Source: Cylicocyclus nassatus (lineage: Eukaryota; Nematoda; Chromadorea; Rhabditida; Strongylidae). Taken from it: DNA of 64,000 nucleotides. The stretch is taken from assembly GCA_958299035.1 (NCBI GenBank), contig CATQJL010000316.1:17089676-17153675 (forward strand), given 5' to 3'. This document shows positions 34,420-45,850 of the stretch, one piece after another; position 1 is the first letter of the stretch; every line of letters begins with the position of its first letter. Under the pieces are notes generated by a model. The model saw only the letters and a program-made list of their open reading frames with translations. It was not told the DNA's origin and made no database searches. A program made the translations under genes and the position numbers.

Positions 34420-37400
34420 CTCTTCATCATCATCTTCTTCTTCATCTTCGCCATCGTCCCGCAGGGCAGGGTGTCGGCGCTGTTGCATTTTTGTTTCCAA
34501 TTGATTCAATCAGCTGCTTCTTGTGGTATGCTTGTTGCAACGTGCAGGTCGCTTCGGATGGTGTCCAAACAGCGTTGCTTTGGTTAGCCACGTGGTCTTT
34601 TTTCTTGCGGATCTGATCTAAACGGATCTAAAATAGATCTAATAGAAGTGCTGTTTTGGCTACTTCACTATCTTCACGTCGTAAAACGTGACCATGTCAT
34701 CGTAATCTGGCACCTCGCATCTTATCCGCATTAGGTGCAACCCCAAAAATGTGCCGCACATCGGTGTTCGTGACGCATCTTTGCGTTAAGACGAGTAGCC
34801 ATCTTATCATTCGTTTCTCCTTCATGCTCAACAACTGCTCGTGTTTCCTAGGTTGGCCAACATACTGCTCCGTACAGTGCGACTGGCCGTACCACAATCC
34901 GATATACTTTTGGCTTGAGATATATTGGAATTTAGCGGTCGCAGAGTATTCCTCTTACTTGCCGCCACTTCAGCCCGACCCCGTTCGTCCTAGCACGAGC
35001 ATCGGTTCGCATTCGTGTTCGTTTCGCAATCCGAGGCCACGTGGGAGCCAGATATTTAAATGTAATGATCTTCTTCAGTGATACTGAATGTACCGTCGGT
35101 CGGGTGTTCGCATTATAAGTCTGTCTTTCCTGCGTTTAGTGCAGGCCATTTTCGGTTAATCGCGTCTTCCATTTCATGATTGCCTTTTCAAGCTCCTGTC
35201 GATCCAGTTGCTAGCTCGACGTAGTCGTAGAGGAGCGTCTACAGACGCGACAGCTGAATGTCTCTGGTCACCGTGTTTAAGCACACTAAAAAGGGAATGG
35301 TGATAGAGCCGATCCTTAATGTAATTCAACTTAAATTGAAAGTGGCATCGACGTTCATACTACATAGCGTACGGAAGCTGTCGTGTTCGCATTGAAAAGT
35401 TTGATTTAACGGATATACTCTTCTGAGACGTCGTATTGTCTCAGTGCATATCAAACTAGCTCATGTGATATTCGTCAAATACCTTTTATAAATCCATGGA
35501 GGCAAAATGGATCGAATTTCGCTTCTCCAAATGGCGTCCCATTAGTAGTGTACGGCATGGATGGCGTTGTTGGTACCTTTTACAAGACTGCATTGATTTG
35601 AAGGACTTCTATGCACTTTCAGTACCGGTGTCGATGACTCGCTTAGGGATTTTCATCGTGTGGCACATAAGCGTATCATTTGATATGTTAAACAGTCGCT
35701 AACGTCGCCCTTGTTCTTCCAAATACTGAGTGTGACACTCGTAAATCAAATTCGCGGCACTTGCTCGTTGACAATTATCCGGTTGGAGAATGTAAGGTAT
35801 CCCACTACGTACTGTCCCATCACTTCCATACTTCGGCAGGTATGTGCTCAGATCTCGGGACTTCACCGCTGGACATGATTTTTAGTGCCTGCACAATTTC
35901 TGTCTCCTCGATCCGAGGTGCCAATCACTTGTATTGCGCTCGGCCTCAGGAGATTGCCTTCTGCGTCTATGATGTATGACATGGTCGATGCCCTCCGCGC
36001 TATCTCGGGCAGCGGCCAGCTGGTAGACCTGTTAGCTCCGGCAGGTCCTTCCAGCCCGTCGTAAATTCTCTTGTAGTGTGCATTCTTTGAATTGGCTAAC
36101 GCACGCTCCTCTCTCGAGTTCTGTTTTCGATATCGGCGATCTTTCGTGTAACTCTCTCCAGCTCCTGCTGAGAATAACTCGCGTGAAGAGTTTGTAGACT
36201 ACTACAGACAACAGACAGATAGGGCGATAATTGCCGATGTCCCAAGGGTCTGCCTTCTTGTACAGCAACACGGTCTTGCTGGTCTTCCATGTCTTGGAAC
36301 CTTGCCTTTCGCCAGGTACCGCGTGAAGAACATCACCAAGGTATTCAGAAAAGTGGCCAAAGATTCTGCAGCCGAAAATTCTGCAGACGTTCTGGCTTAG
36401 TCCTTTCGGGATCGGGTGCTATATACTTCTTTATACATAATAGCATGACGAATTTTGGAAGAAATAACAGAGAATGCGACATACACATCCTCCCTGAGAT
36501 GGCTTACAAGGGAACGATACTCAATGTCCCTGGTCTTTTGAGACGAGATGCATACCTTTGCACTCGCCTTCGAACGCTGGTTCCGAATCTGACTTCCTTT
36601 TCTGCTAATCGTTTCTCTGAAAGAAGTTATGGCGAATTCTGAGCCAAGTTTAGCCGCCCAAGGAAAATATGATTATTGGAACGGCCTCTACTGCGGCCAC
36701 GTTCTGGTCTAGTAAATAGTGCGATAGCCTCATAAGTTGAGGCAGGTGTGGATTCAAATTCTTTTGTGTTTTTACCTTTGCACTGCCACACTTGTTCGAG
36801 AAAATTCACTCGAATTATAATCACTGGATACATTTTAGCGCAAACAGTAATCATTTGTTCCAAATTTACACATTTTTTTGAAGAGTAAGGGCGTCCCATA
36901 GCTGGAGGATGCGAAAGAAGGTTAACTGAGGCAATGCAAAATTGAGAAACAAAGAGGGATTCGAGATTACACCAGCACCGACTCATGAGCTTATCGCATT
37001 AACCACTAGACCACAGCGCAACGCTGCCCCGTGCAGCTCCGACCGTATTTCACTAGGCAGTCAAACTCCGCGCGATCCATCATAACATCTTTGAAGCGAT
37101 TAGCAGAAACGGAAGTCAGATTCGGAATCAGCATCCGAAGACGAGTGCAATATTATTATACATCTCATCTCAAAAGACCACGGACACCGAGTATCGTTCC
37201 CTTGTTAGTGGAAGGTGGACGTGGCTCGCAAAGAAATCTGAGTAAGACGTAGATGACCTTCTCCATTGACTTTCGAGAAGCAGCCATGGTTCCGTCAACG
37301 AGAAAATGCGGTCATCTCTGTCTCAGTGTTGACGAAGCTTCGGCGGGCATTGCGATACTTCTTCCAACCTCCGCGGCGTCATCCACCACTGCTACTTCTT

Positions 37401-39010
37401 TTGTGGTCTTGTTCTACCTCCATCGCTTCGCCTGTGGCTCCGCCGTGCGCGTCTACGTTGGCTTTCAGCTCCCAAGTCTCCGCAGTAAGACGCCTTTTCG
37501 TACTCTTTGAGCTCTGAGCTTCCTTGGCATAGTCGCAGAGATGTATGGACCGTTATTATGATGTTGTCGATCACGATATTTCGCCATGAGCCGGATATCG
37601 AAGAAAATAATGAAACGATGCTTCCTGAACTTGGCTCTCTCCATTCCATGAAAAGTAGAACTTGAAACGTAGGAGGCGAGGTCCAATCCCGTTAGAACTT
37701 CGGAACAATAGCAACATCCGTCAGGCAATATTTTCTGTTGACAACGATGTTCTTGTTTCTCCACCGTGCGATTAACAGGTGCAGCGTCGAAAGGAGGGCT
37801 TTTAAAACTGTGAGTTTTCAGGATTCTTGCCGTCATGATCAACGCGGACAGTCTTTCTCCTTGTTCGTTACACTATAGTCTATAAGTCCCCCGATGTAAA
37901 GTTACGCAGGCGACCTTTCAGCTTCGATATTACGCAATGAAGACGCTAATCGGGATTGATACACATCTTGATAATCGCAACCGTGCTATTTGTGATGTAA
38001 ATTGTTCAAGGGATTCGATGGTCGTGGCCAAACTCGTGCTGACAGGGATTCCTACCGCCTATCTTTCTAATATTATGCCTCGTACCCTTCACGTCATGCC
38101 TATGCTAGGCAAACGATAATCCAAGGAAGGGGGTATTGAGACAGAATTTAATGAGGTTCATTGTGTGTTACACTTCTTGTCCGACTCTGGGTATAACCTT
38201 TGTGTTCATTATTATCGACAAATGACTTCGGCGCAGCATTCAGTAGATCTGAGTTAAGCGACCACCACTCGCAATCGCCACAAAATACTATTCCCGCTTT
38301 GAAAATGATGTTTGCGATAGCCAAGACGCGTGCTTTGGCAGTTTTCAAAATGCGTTCTTCGTCCTCGTCCTCTAACCGTTTCCATTTCCGCCATGGTATA
38401 GCTTGAATCCATCATGTGCGTGCCCAACGTGCTCTTAAAGATCGCCTCCTACGAAGATTTAGCCCTCTTCATCAAATGTTCTTATTCCACTGGCAGTTCG
38501 ACTCGCAGTTTTTCTTAAACATGTCCTTCTCAGCTTCGGCACATACGGGTTGCGGGGCGTAGCACGACACTGCTTAGATTGTAACATCATCTGCCTCGAT
38601 CCTCATCGTCATCAGTTTGGAGATACGCTTCATTTCGGTCACTAACTCTTGGTATTCATTGCTGACAATGATCGCGACTTCGTACTGGCGGGCTATCTCC
38701 GGTGTAGTAAAAGCAGTATCTTTCGTCGATGTCCTCAGATTGCTTTATCTTCCATTCTGTTTGTAGTGCACATGCATTGTCGACGTGTCGCTCCCTCAGT
38801 CTATCGGATAGCTCTCAACTGCGATTCATTAGCATTGCTATGTTGACTGCCTCTAGTCGAACTTCCTGGGCTTCCTGGACTCGCTTCTTTTCAAACAATC
38901 GATGGGATACCTCAGGAGGGCAAAATAGGGGGTGGTCGGGTTTTTTCCAGCGGGGTTCGCCGCTCGTTCTCCGAAGCCCTCTCATGTGTTCGGATGTCTC
39001 CCAAAAGCCC
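34420..39010 (-). pseudogene. Decayed non-LTR retrotransposon (RTE/rhabditid LINE type), split by an insertion
   Basis: Read on the minus strand it shows, in order and in shifting frames: an APE endonuclease (about 38660 VAIIVSNEYQELV; AVSCYAPQPVCAEAEKDMF; near 38440 FVGGDL; HGGNGNG); a linker with RNARRSF near 37330; and RT motifs at 36290-36180 (TVLLYKKADPWDIGNYRPI, SVVYKLFTRVIL). Then come YDVSEEYIR near 35420, NAGKTDL near 35130 and the C-terminal IRWLLVLTQRCVTNTDVRHI block at 34897-34697. The 3' end has GAA/GATGAAG-type short repeats at about 34425-34460. Many stops and frameshifts make it inactive. The gap between linker and RT is filled by 36506-37204. Confidence 0.8.
36506..37204. mobile_element. 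Palindromic insertion in the LINE, with tRNA-like sequences in both arms
   Basis: The left arm starts CAAGGGAACGATACTCAATG; the right arm ends with its complement (GAGTATCGTTCCCTTG). CTGGTCTTTTGAGACGAGAT and TTCCGAATCTGACTTCC occur inverted in the right arm. In the left arm (+) TGGTCTAGTAA at 36705 and GGATTCAAATTC at 36750 are A- and B-box-like. In the right arm (-) TGGTCTAGTGG (37003-37013) and AATCTCGAATCC (36957-36968) repeat the arrangement. Architecture as at 20082-20892. LINE homology stops and resumes at its edges. Confidence 0.65.
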
Positions 39011-39479
39011 ATTTGCTCCGAAAACCTTGCGTTTCACCGCTGGCGTACTGTAGCTGGCCTGAAATTGAGCTAGGCATACTGTAACCACCCCTAATTAAGC
39101 TAGAAAGCCCTATTCTAGCCCCTTAAACCAACCCAAATTACCCGTGAACACCCAATCCTCACTCTAAACTACTTTATATCCAGAAAAGCGAACACTACTA
39201 GACACAAAACTATTTATCTGTGCAATCAAAGTAGCAGGCACAAGTTTGGTGAATGAGAATGAGACGGAAAAAACTCGTGATAACAGAAGAAGCACTTGTT
39301 TTGCAATGAGAAAAATATTGAAGGAGATCTAAATGGGATAAGACAAAAAAATTTCACATATAAGAAATCGAAACATGGAATAATTAGAAGAGACACAAAA
39401 GATATGAAGCAGAAATGAACATTCAAAAAATTAGAAAAGAGTGAAATTATTGAGTGAAGTCGTGAAGGCCGGGGAACTA
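39011..39479. other. Intronic stretch, no gene recognised
   Basis: Sequence between the LINE 5' part and the next mariner-like element. The LINE 5' end may extend into it, but no motif is visible. Confidence 0.4.
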
Positions 39480-40425
39480 TTAGGTTGTCCGGAAGTTAAT
39501 GCCCGTTTTGAATTTCAACCTCAATAAGTCGTAATTTTCTCGTGTCTGAACAGGTTGCAAGGTACCAATCGATAGAGCAAAGCAAGCTCTACAATATGGC
39601 TACCTTGCTTTTGCAACAGCTTTCATCCACCTCGAGTTCCGAGCCAAAAACTAAAAAGATTTGACTGCTCCAAGGTCGAGAAAAATCGTAACTCAGTTCA
39701 AAAAAATCCTAGACAAAATTCTAACTTGCTCACATAAACAATATCCACATAAGACATCTATATACGCCGTTGCCTTCCTTTTTCACCTTTTGGAAATCAA
39801 GAAAACGGAAATTTTCGTGCATTTTCAAAGTGATGCTGTGCTGTCCCCACATGAGTAGCTGTGTACTACAAAGTTGTAAAAGTACAAACGTAAATTTTCA
39901 GCTCTCTACAAGCTTTAGTTTTCGAAAAATATATTGAATATTGCTTTCCGTAATCAGGTGGTACAAGCCAAAATTCAAATTTTCGATAATGAAAGCTTGT
40001 AGAGAGCTGCAAAATTTGCGTCTGTACTTCTACAGGTTTGTAGTATACAACTGCTTGAGTGGAAGCGGCACATCACCACTTTGGCAAACGCACGAAAATT
40101 TCCGTTTTCTTGGTTTTAACAGGTGAAGGACGGTAACGGCGCATATAGATGTCTTATGTGGATATTGTTTACGTGAGCAAGTTAGAATTTTTGTAGGATT
40201 TTTATGAGCTGAGTTACAATTTTTCTCATTTTTTCGTGCAGCTGAATCATTTTAGTTTTTGGCTCGAAACCCAAGGTTAATGAGAGCTGTTGCAAAAGCA
40301 AGGTAGCCATGTTGTAGAGTTTGCTTTGCTCTATCGAATGGTATTTTGCAACCTATCAGAAATGAGAAGTGTATGACTTATTGAGGCTGAAATTCAAAAC
40401 GGACATTAATTTCCGGACAACCTAA
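39480..40425. mobile_element. Mariner-like palindromic element, 946 bp, copy 2
   Basis: Ends TTAGGTTGTCCGGAAGTTAA and TTAATTTCCGGACAACCTAA, flanked by TA. Same length and organisation as 9386-10331, with shared CTCTACAAGCTTTAGTTTTC and CTATATACGCCGTTGCC blocks. No transposase. Confidence 0.85.
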
Positions 40426-40806
40426 TAAAAAGAAATCGTTTGTCTTAAAGTGCAGAGCGAGCTACGCCTTATGAAACAGACAGTTGAGAAATAAAGATCG
40501 ATGAAAGCCTAGACACATAACGGCATATAGATCCAAATGTACATATGCATCGATAAGTCACCTTTTGTGAATAGATATTCAACTCCCTTCAGAGTCACCT
40601 TACAAAGTCAAACTACTGCAACCTAGCTCTCACTACACAGTCTCTTTACACAATCCACCAAACAAGCGGAAACCAGCAGATACGAGTCAACAACTACCTG
40701 TAATTAAATACAGAACATTGCGCTGGCACTAACCAACAAACCATAATAATGCTGCGATAGAAAAGTTCCTGAAAGAGACTCTAATACCGCAGTCACAATT
40801 TTAATA

Positions 40807-41301
40807 TTAGGTTGTTACATAAGTTTTGTTACACTCAAATGAAAAAATCCTCATAACTTTGTCGAATGATTTTTTCTCATTTCCAAACTATGTGTAATGT
40901 TGCAGAATTATGATATATACATGTCACAAATTAAAAATCAAATTTTAGATCTTTCTAATATTTTTTCGAATCATTTTTGGCAAATTTCCAATTTTGGATA
41001 TTGGAAAGCTTTGACTTTTGAACTGCCTAGTGGTTACTATCAATGCTCTTAGAAGTTCATAAAAAATTTGAAAAGTGGAAAAGAAAATTAAGAGATTTTT
41101 TAAAAAACAAAAAAATTGGAGGCTGAAGTGCCTGTAGGAAGTTGCCTTTATATTTACTGTAAGTCATGTGGGAGAGCTTAATTAGTGCCAGCGAATAGCC
41201 CTTTATCTCTCCTCCACATATGCCAAATATGAGATCTTGCTGAATTTTTTAGAGTCAGAGGAAGACGGAGAAAGTGTAACAAAATTAATGTAACAACCTA
41301 G
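40807..41301. mobile_element. Mariner-like element, 495 bp, TTAGGTTGTTACATAAG ends
   Basis: Ends TTAGGTTGTTACATAAGTTT and AAATTAATGTAACAACCTAG, flanked by TA. No transposase; inner part AT-rich. Confidence 0.75.
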
Positions 41302-41540
41302 TAGTAAGTTTGAAGCAAATGAGCGCATGATCAGATAAAGGACTGCAGCAAGACTCGAAATTTTGATGACACAACACAAACTTTTTAGAAGAAATTTGAG
41401 GTGGTTTTCTACTTGAGAGAAAAAGTGAAATAGGAAGGAAAGGAGAGAAAATTCTAAAAAGTGCGGCAACCAAGAGCCACTCCCAGGAAGATATGAAAAA
41501 ATAAATTAGAAAATGAAAAGACATGTAAACAAAAACGTAC

Positions 41541-41723
41541 GGAATTCTTCCAACTGTGCGTCCATACCTTGGATCTGCCTACGTTCAACTTTTTGATGAT
41601 ATGGAATGTCCTCGTGAGGCATCGCATGCTCACTTTTCCTTTCAACTTTTTGGAGGCATATAGCAGTCTTTCCTTGTTCCTCCAAGGTCGTGTTGATTTG
41701 GAAATCGCATCGCAATGTTTCAT
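41541..41723 (-). CDS. Possible hypothetical exon, antisense
   Basis: A 183-nt stretch with an acceptor-like TTTTTATCAG and a donor-like GTACGT on the minus strand. Two frames are open. The frame starting at the third base is polar and heptad-like (TTLEEQGKTAICLQKVE ... QIQGMDAQLEEF), suggesting a coiled coil; the other starts with ATG. A possible next exon follows CTCTCAAG near 41420. No family recognised. It would be a nested antisense gene or a chance exon-like stretch. Confidence 0.25.
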
Positions 41724-42565
41724 CTGATAAAAATGAGGTTGAAAGGAAAGCGGCGAAGGAGCGGAATCCGGAAGAAACACGAAAATGGACGAAAGATGGC
41801 TATAAATTGCTTAGAAAAGGCATGAAAACGAAAAAGAGCGCATTTTTGAAATTAGCGGGAGCTGCGCGTTAGGCAACGAAGATTGGCTGCATACCTACAG
41901 CGCTCGGGAGGTGCTGCGCGCCTAGAGCTCTCCGGAGGTGTTCCAAATCGGACCTCCGGAGCACACATTTTCAAGTTCTTAGGTGGACTCGTTTTTGGCT
42001 CCTATGTGATGTCATTAGAGTGGAACGCCCCTTGCTCCGCCCCTTCAGTGATTAAAAACGCCGCGGAGGTATCCCAGATTTGTATTTGGACCATTCCCCG
42101 GAGGCATCCTATCGACGTCTGAGTTTGATTTGCCTTATTCATAAGCAGGTAGCCTAGTATTATTCGCGCAATGCGAACAATGGCGCCTCGCCTCCTGGGA
42201 ACTCCTTAACAGCTTGACGAAAATCCTTACTGGTCTGTTGCTTGTGACACAGATGTTGACCGATTCGTACTTTCCACGGTGCGCCGCTTCGCCTGACCGG
42301 ACAATACCCTCGTCGTTTGCCAGGGTTGATCCCCATTGCCAGCCGGCACCGAGGGGAGGTGACAATTTTTATTTCTGGAAAAAGCAAAAATACGGGGATT
42401 GTAAGTTAAAATCTAATGCATCAAGTATTTGTTTGAGTGAATTGGAGATAGGATATTTTGGACGGAGATACATATTTAGGCCAGATTGCTTTTTGGAGTA
42501 CTAACAAGGGATGGATACTTTGTCGAAGTGGCGTTTCCATATAAAACGTATACTAATTCATAGAG
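41724..42565. other. Intronic stretch, no gene recognised
   Basis: Moderately GC-rich; short overlapping frames on both strands without recognisable domains. Confidence 0.35.
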
Positions 42566-42830
42566 CACTAGCTGGCTTACCCGGCTCCGCCCGGCCCTGT
42601 CAAAAACAATAAAGGTTCCGTTTCTATCCTGTACACTTTTACCTGTGCACACTTCTACATGCACTTCCCTATTCCCGCTGTGTGAGTAATCATGCTCACT
42701 TACCTTCCTCACCAACACCTCCCCCCCCGTAGCTCAAACTTTGCAAAAAAAACAATAAAATTGATAAAAGTAAGGATGAGTCTAAAAACCGATGGCGTTA
42801 TTCGGCTATCCGGGCCCTAAAATGTTTTTG
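42566..42830. repeat. R1-type terminus, degenerate copy
   Basis: Starts ACTAGCTGGCTTACCCGGCT then CCGCCCGG, the complement of the R1 terminus at 4762. It passes through TAGCTCAAACTTTGCAAAAA and ends with TTCGGCTATCCGGGCCC-like sequence. Confidence 0.6.
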
Positions 42831-43652
42831 TGGTGAGTCTTGCTCGAACTCGGTATGTGGAGGTTAGTCAAGCCGCTGATGACGAATTAAGTAATCATTT
42901 CGCGCAGGTAAAAATCATGAATCTGCCTGAAACCCTGGCAGGGAAATACCTAAAGTGCTGTTTCAACGAAATCTTAAAGGCAGTAGATCGGCCATGGGAT
43001 GAGCGGGCCAGAGAATACAGGAGATGAGCTCTGCTTTCGCATTGAAATTTTGGGGGTTAGAAGTGGCAGAGAAAGATCGGACTTTGGCCGATAGGTCCAT
43101 ATGGGGGCTCCTACCCTGTGACCTTGTTTTGTCACGGGTCTCATTCTGCCGATCTACTGCCTTTAATCCCCAGGATAACGGCAATTTGTGTGGTATAAAA
43201 GTTTCATACAACCGCAATGCTTTCCTTATAGGACCACTGCCGCGTGCGATACACCCTTCAGCGGCTTTTGCCTAAGCAAAAATAGGGGAGGGAGATTTAC
43301 CGCGTGCGTTACGCGTTGGGACAGGTTATCAGGACATTATCAGGATGGCGCTGGAGATCGCCATGCAAAACGACCGTTTCCCCGTCTCTTGAATATCTGG
43401 GATCTAAATTGGCTCGAAAGCGAAAAAATGTCCATTCAAACCCTGACTCACCATAACTTCACTATTGCGTTATGACAGCGAGCAAGCATCATATTCATAA
43501 GCGATATACTTTTGAACTGTCACAGGTAAGGTTTTGAGCAAATCTGGAAATTCGACTCATCTACACCCACCGTAACCCAAGAAAATGCACCATCCTGCGA
43601 AATGGACATGATATTTATGTTCAGCGCGCTAAATGACCACCCTAGACGTAGT
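42831..43652. other. Intronic stretch, no gene recognised
   Basis: Frames at 42830-43027 and 43188-43475 (+) show no domain. Probably further repeat sequence. Confidence 0.35.
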
Positions 43653-43881
43653 AGGGCCGGTCATACTTCAGGCGATTTCAGTCGCGACGCGATTTAACGG
43701 TATTCCAACTGTCCGTAACTCACTGTAAGCACATTTCAAATGTACAAAAGTAAAACATTTTATCAAAATCCGTAAGTTATGCGCACTATGCATGTGCAGT
43801 TTGGTAGTGTTGGATCCGAAGACTTCTGGAAAATTGCCAAATCGCGCCGCGACTGAAATCGCGTGAAGTATGCCCGGCCCT
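43653..43881. mobile_element. PIF/Harbinger-like MITE, AGGGCCGGGCATACTTCA family, copy 1
   Basis: Left AGGGCCGGTCATACTTCAGG and right TGAAGTATGCCCGGCCCT are inverted, with inner GCGACGCGATTT and AAATCGCGCCGCGAC. It is related to the copies at 44259 and 44748 and, more distantly, to 21778-21980. Confidence 0.75.
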
Positions 43882-44001
43882 TAAAGCAAATCTGTGTTTT
43901 CGACCCCATGCCATATAACCACCACAACTCTATGAAAAGGTTCCAATATGCAGAGAGAGATGATATTCGTAATTAGCATGTCGAATAAGCCATATGGACC
44001 G

Positions 44002-44089
44002 AACTCCAGCCGAATTCATGATATTTTGAATTCGGCTGGAGTTATTAGTTTGGCGCTATTCGGATAGCCGAATAGCGCCAAACTAATAT
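44002..44089. repeat. Two adjacent perfect hairpins at the head of a tandem array
   Basis: Hairpin 1: AACTCCAGCCGAATTCA (44002-44018) pairs perfectly with 44027-44043. Hairpin 2: TTAGTTTGGCGCTATTCGG pairs with CCGAATAGCGCCAAACTAA across ATAG. The second arm of hairpin 2 is also the start of the 489-bp tandem unit. Confidence 0.9.
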
Positions 44090-44258
44090 CGAACTCGTAA
44101 TCAGCATGCTCGATTACCCCCTCTGCCAAATCCCAGCCCCGTAGCTCAAACTTTGCAAAAAATCGATAAACGACAAAAGTAATCGATAATTACACTTATC
44201 GTGACCACACGGGAAGACGTTCTGCGGAGAAAGTGTGATATCTGTAATCAGCATGTAA

Positions 44259-44490
44259 AGGGCCGGGCATACTTCACGCAATTTCAGGCGCGACGCGATT
44301 TGGCAATTCGCTAGAAGTCTTCGAATCCAACATTAGCAAACTGCACATGCATAGTGTGTACAACTTACGTAAACTGATGAAATGCCCTATCTTTTGTACA
44401 CATTTATAATGTGCTTACAATGAGTTATGGATACCTGCAATATTACCAAATCGCGTCGCGATTGAAATCGCTTGAAGTATGCCCGGCCCT
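44259..44490. mobile_element. PIF/Harbinger-like MITE, copy 2, in tandem unit 1
   Basis: AGGGCCGGGCATACTTCACG at the left and TGAAGTATGCCCGGCCCT at the right, flanked by TAA on both sides. Confidence 0.85.
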
Positions 44491-44747
44491 TAAGATAACC
44501 CTTATACACGAAGTTTGAGCAAGCTCTACCACAAAAGAATTTTGGGGCCCGGATAGCCGAATAGCGCCAAACTAATATCGAACTCGTAATCAGCATGCTC
44601 GATTACCCCCTCTGCCAAATCCCAGCCCCGTAGCTCAAACTTTGCAAAAAATCGATAAACGACAAAAGTAATCGATAATTACACTTATCGTGACCACACG
44701 GGAAGACGTTCTGCGGAGAAAGTGTGATATCTGTAATCAGCATGTAA

Positions 44748-44979
44748 AGGGCCGGGCATACTTCACGCAATTTCAGGCGCGACGCGATTTGGCAATTCGC
44801 TAGAAGTCTTCGAATCCAACATTAGCAAACTGCACATGCATAGTGTGTACAACTTACGTAAACTGATGAAATGCCCTATCTTTTGTACACATTTATAATG
44901 TGCTTACAATGAGTTATGGATACCTGCAATATTACCAAATCGCGTCGCGATTGAAATCGCTTGAAGTATGCCCGGCCCT
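44748..44979. mobile_element. PIF/Harbinger-like MITE, copy 3, in tandem unit 2
   Basis: Identical to copy 2, multiplied by the 489-bp duplication and not by an independent insertion; flanked by TAA. Confidence 0.85.
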
Positions 44980-45038
44980 TAAGATAACCCTTATACACGA
45001 AGTTTGAGCAAGCTCTACCACAAAAGAATTTTGGGGCC

Positions 45039-45850
45039 CGGATAGCCGAATAGCGCCAAACTAATATCGAACTCGTAATCAGCATGCTCGATTACCCCCT
45101 CTGCCAAATCCCAGCCCCGTAGCTCAAACTTTGCAAAAAATCGATAAAATCGACAAAAGTAATCGATAATTTTGAAAACTATTATTGTATTCGGAATCCC
45201 CATGCTCGATTAGCCCCCTGTGCAAACTCCCAGCCCCGTAGCTCAAGCTTTGCAAAAAACGATAAAGTCGAAAAAATAATGTACGATTTTAAAAGCTAAT
45301 ATATTCTATTCGGAATCGCCATGCTCGATTACCCCCTTGTGCAAACCCCCAGCCCCGTAGATGAACTCTGCTGACGAAAAGTAGCCTATGACACCCGTCG
45401 GGGCCAGAAGTGTATGTGTGCCAAGTTTGGTCCGGATCGGTTCAAAAATAAAAATTTCTATTCGGAACATACGTACATACACACAGACATACAGACATAC
45501 AGACACTCAGACAATCACCGGGGGCAGGCGGGCACCGGAAAAATAGATTGCTGATTTCTCGCACCCCGCTCGCGGATTTCTTGCAAAGCAATCAGGACTT
45601 TTCGAAAGACCGCTCGCTGAGTCAGCGGATTTTTGAGAGATCGCCTGTTGAATTTTTTTTCGCTCTTATCTTTTGCAGATATATTGCTGAATCTCTGAGG
45701 AATCGAGAACTCAGCAAGCGGTCTTCCGAAAAGTCCTAATTGCTTTCCAGAAAATCCGCGAGCGGAATGCGAGAAATCAGTAATCTATTTTTCCGGTGCC
45801 CGCCTGCCCCCGGCGATTGTCTGAGCAGACATTCAGCTTTTATAAGATAG
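45039..45850 (-). repeat. R1 copy, minus orientation, split by a MITE
   Basis: On the minus strand it begins at about 45850 (CTATCTTATAAAAGCTGAAT, GTCTGCT). It is interrupted by the MITE 45508-45823 and resumes with a GTCTGTATGTCTGTATG tract, ACGTATGTTCCGAATAG and CCGGACCAAACTTGGCAC. Repeated GCAAAGCTTGAGCTACGGGG blocks follow at about 45100, 45235 and 45350. Confidence 0.7.
45508..45823. mobile_element. Palindromic MITE, CAGACAATCGCCGGGGGCAG family, copy 2
   Basis: Same element as 3426-3741, with ends CAGACAATCACCGGGGGCAG and CCCCGGCGATTGTCTG. It sits within the TCTG tract of an R1 copy, that is, inserted in a similar sequence. Confidence 0.85.

Larger units (their letters stand above)
44061..45165. 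repeat. 489-bp tandem repeat, two full units and a partial third
   Basis: Unit 1 is 44061-44549, unit 2 is 44550-45038, and a partial third unit runs 45039 to about 45165. Units 1 and 2 look identical by eye. Each begins CGGATAGCCGAATAGCGCCA and contains an R1 block (CGTAATCAGCATGCTCGATT) plus a MITE (44259-44490; 44748-44979), so the duplication postdates MITE insertion. The third unit carries ATCGATAAAATCGAC where the first two read ATCGATAAACGAC. Confidence 0.95.

Noticed and set aside
37253..37842. Several overlapping 80-125-codon frames
   Set aside because: They are frame-shifted remnants of the decayed LINE linker region, not separate genes.
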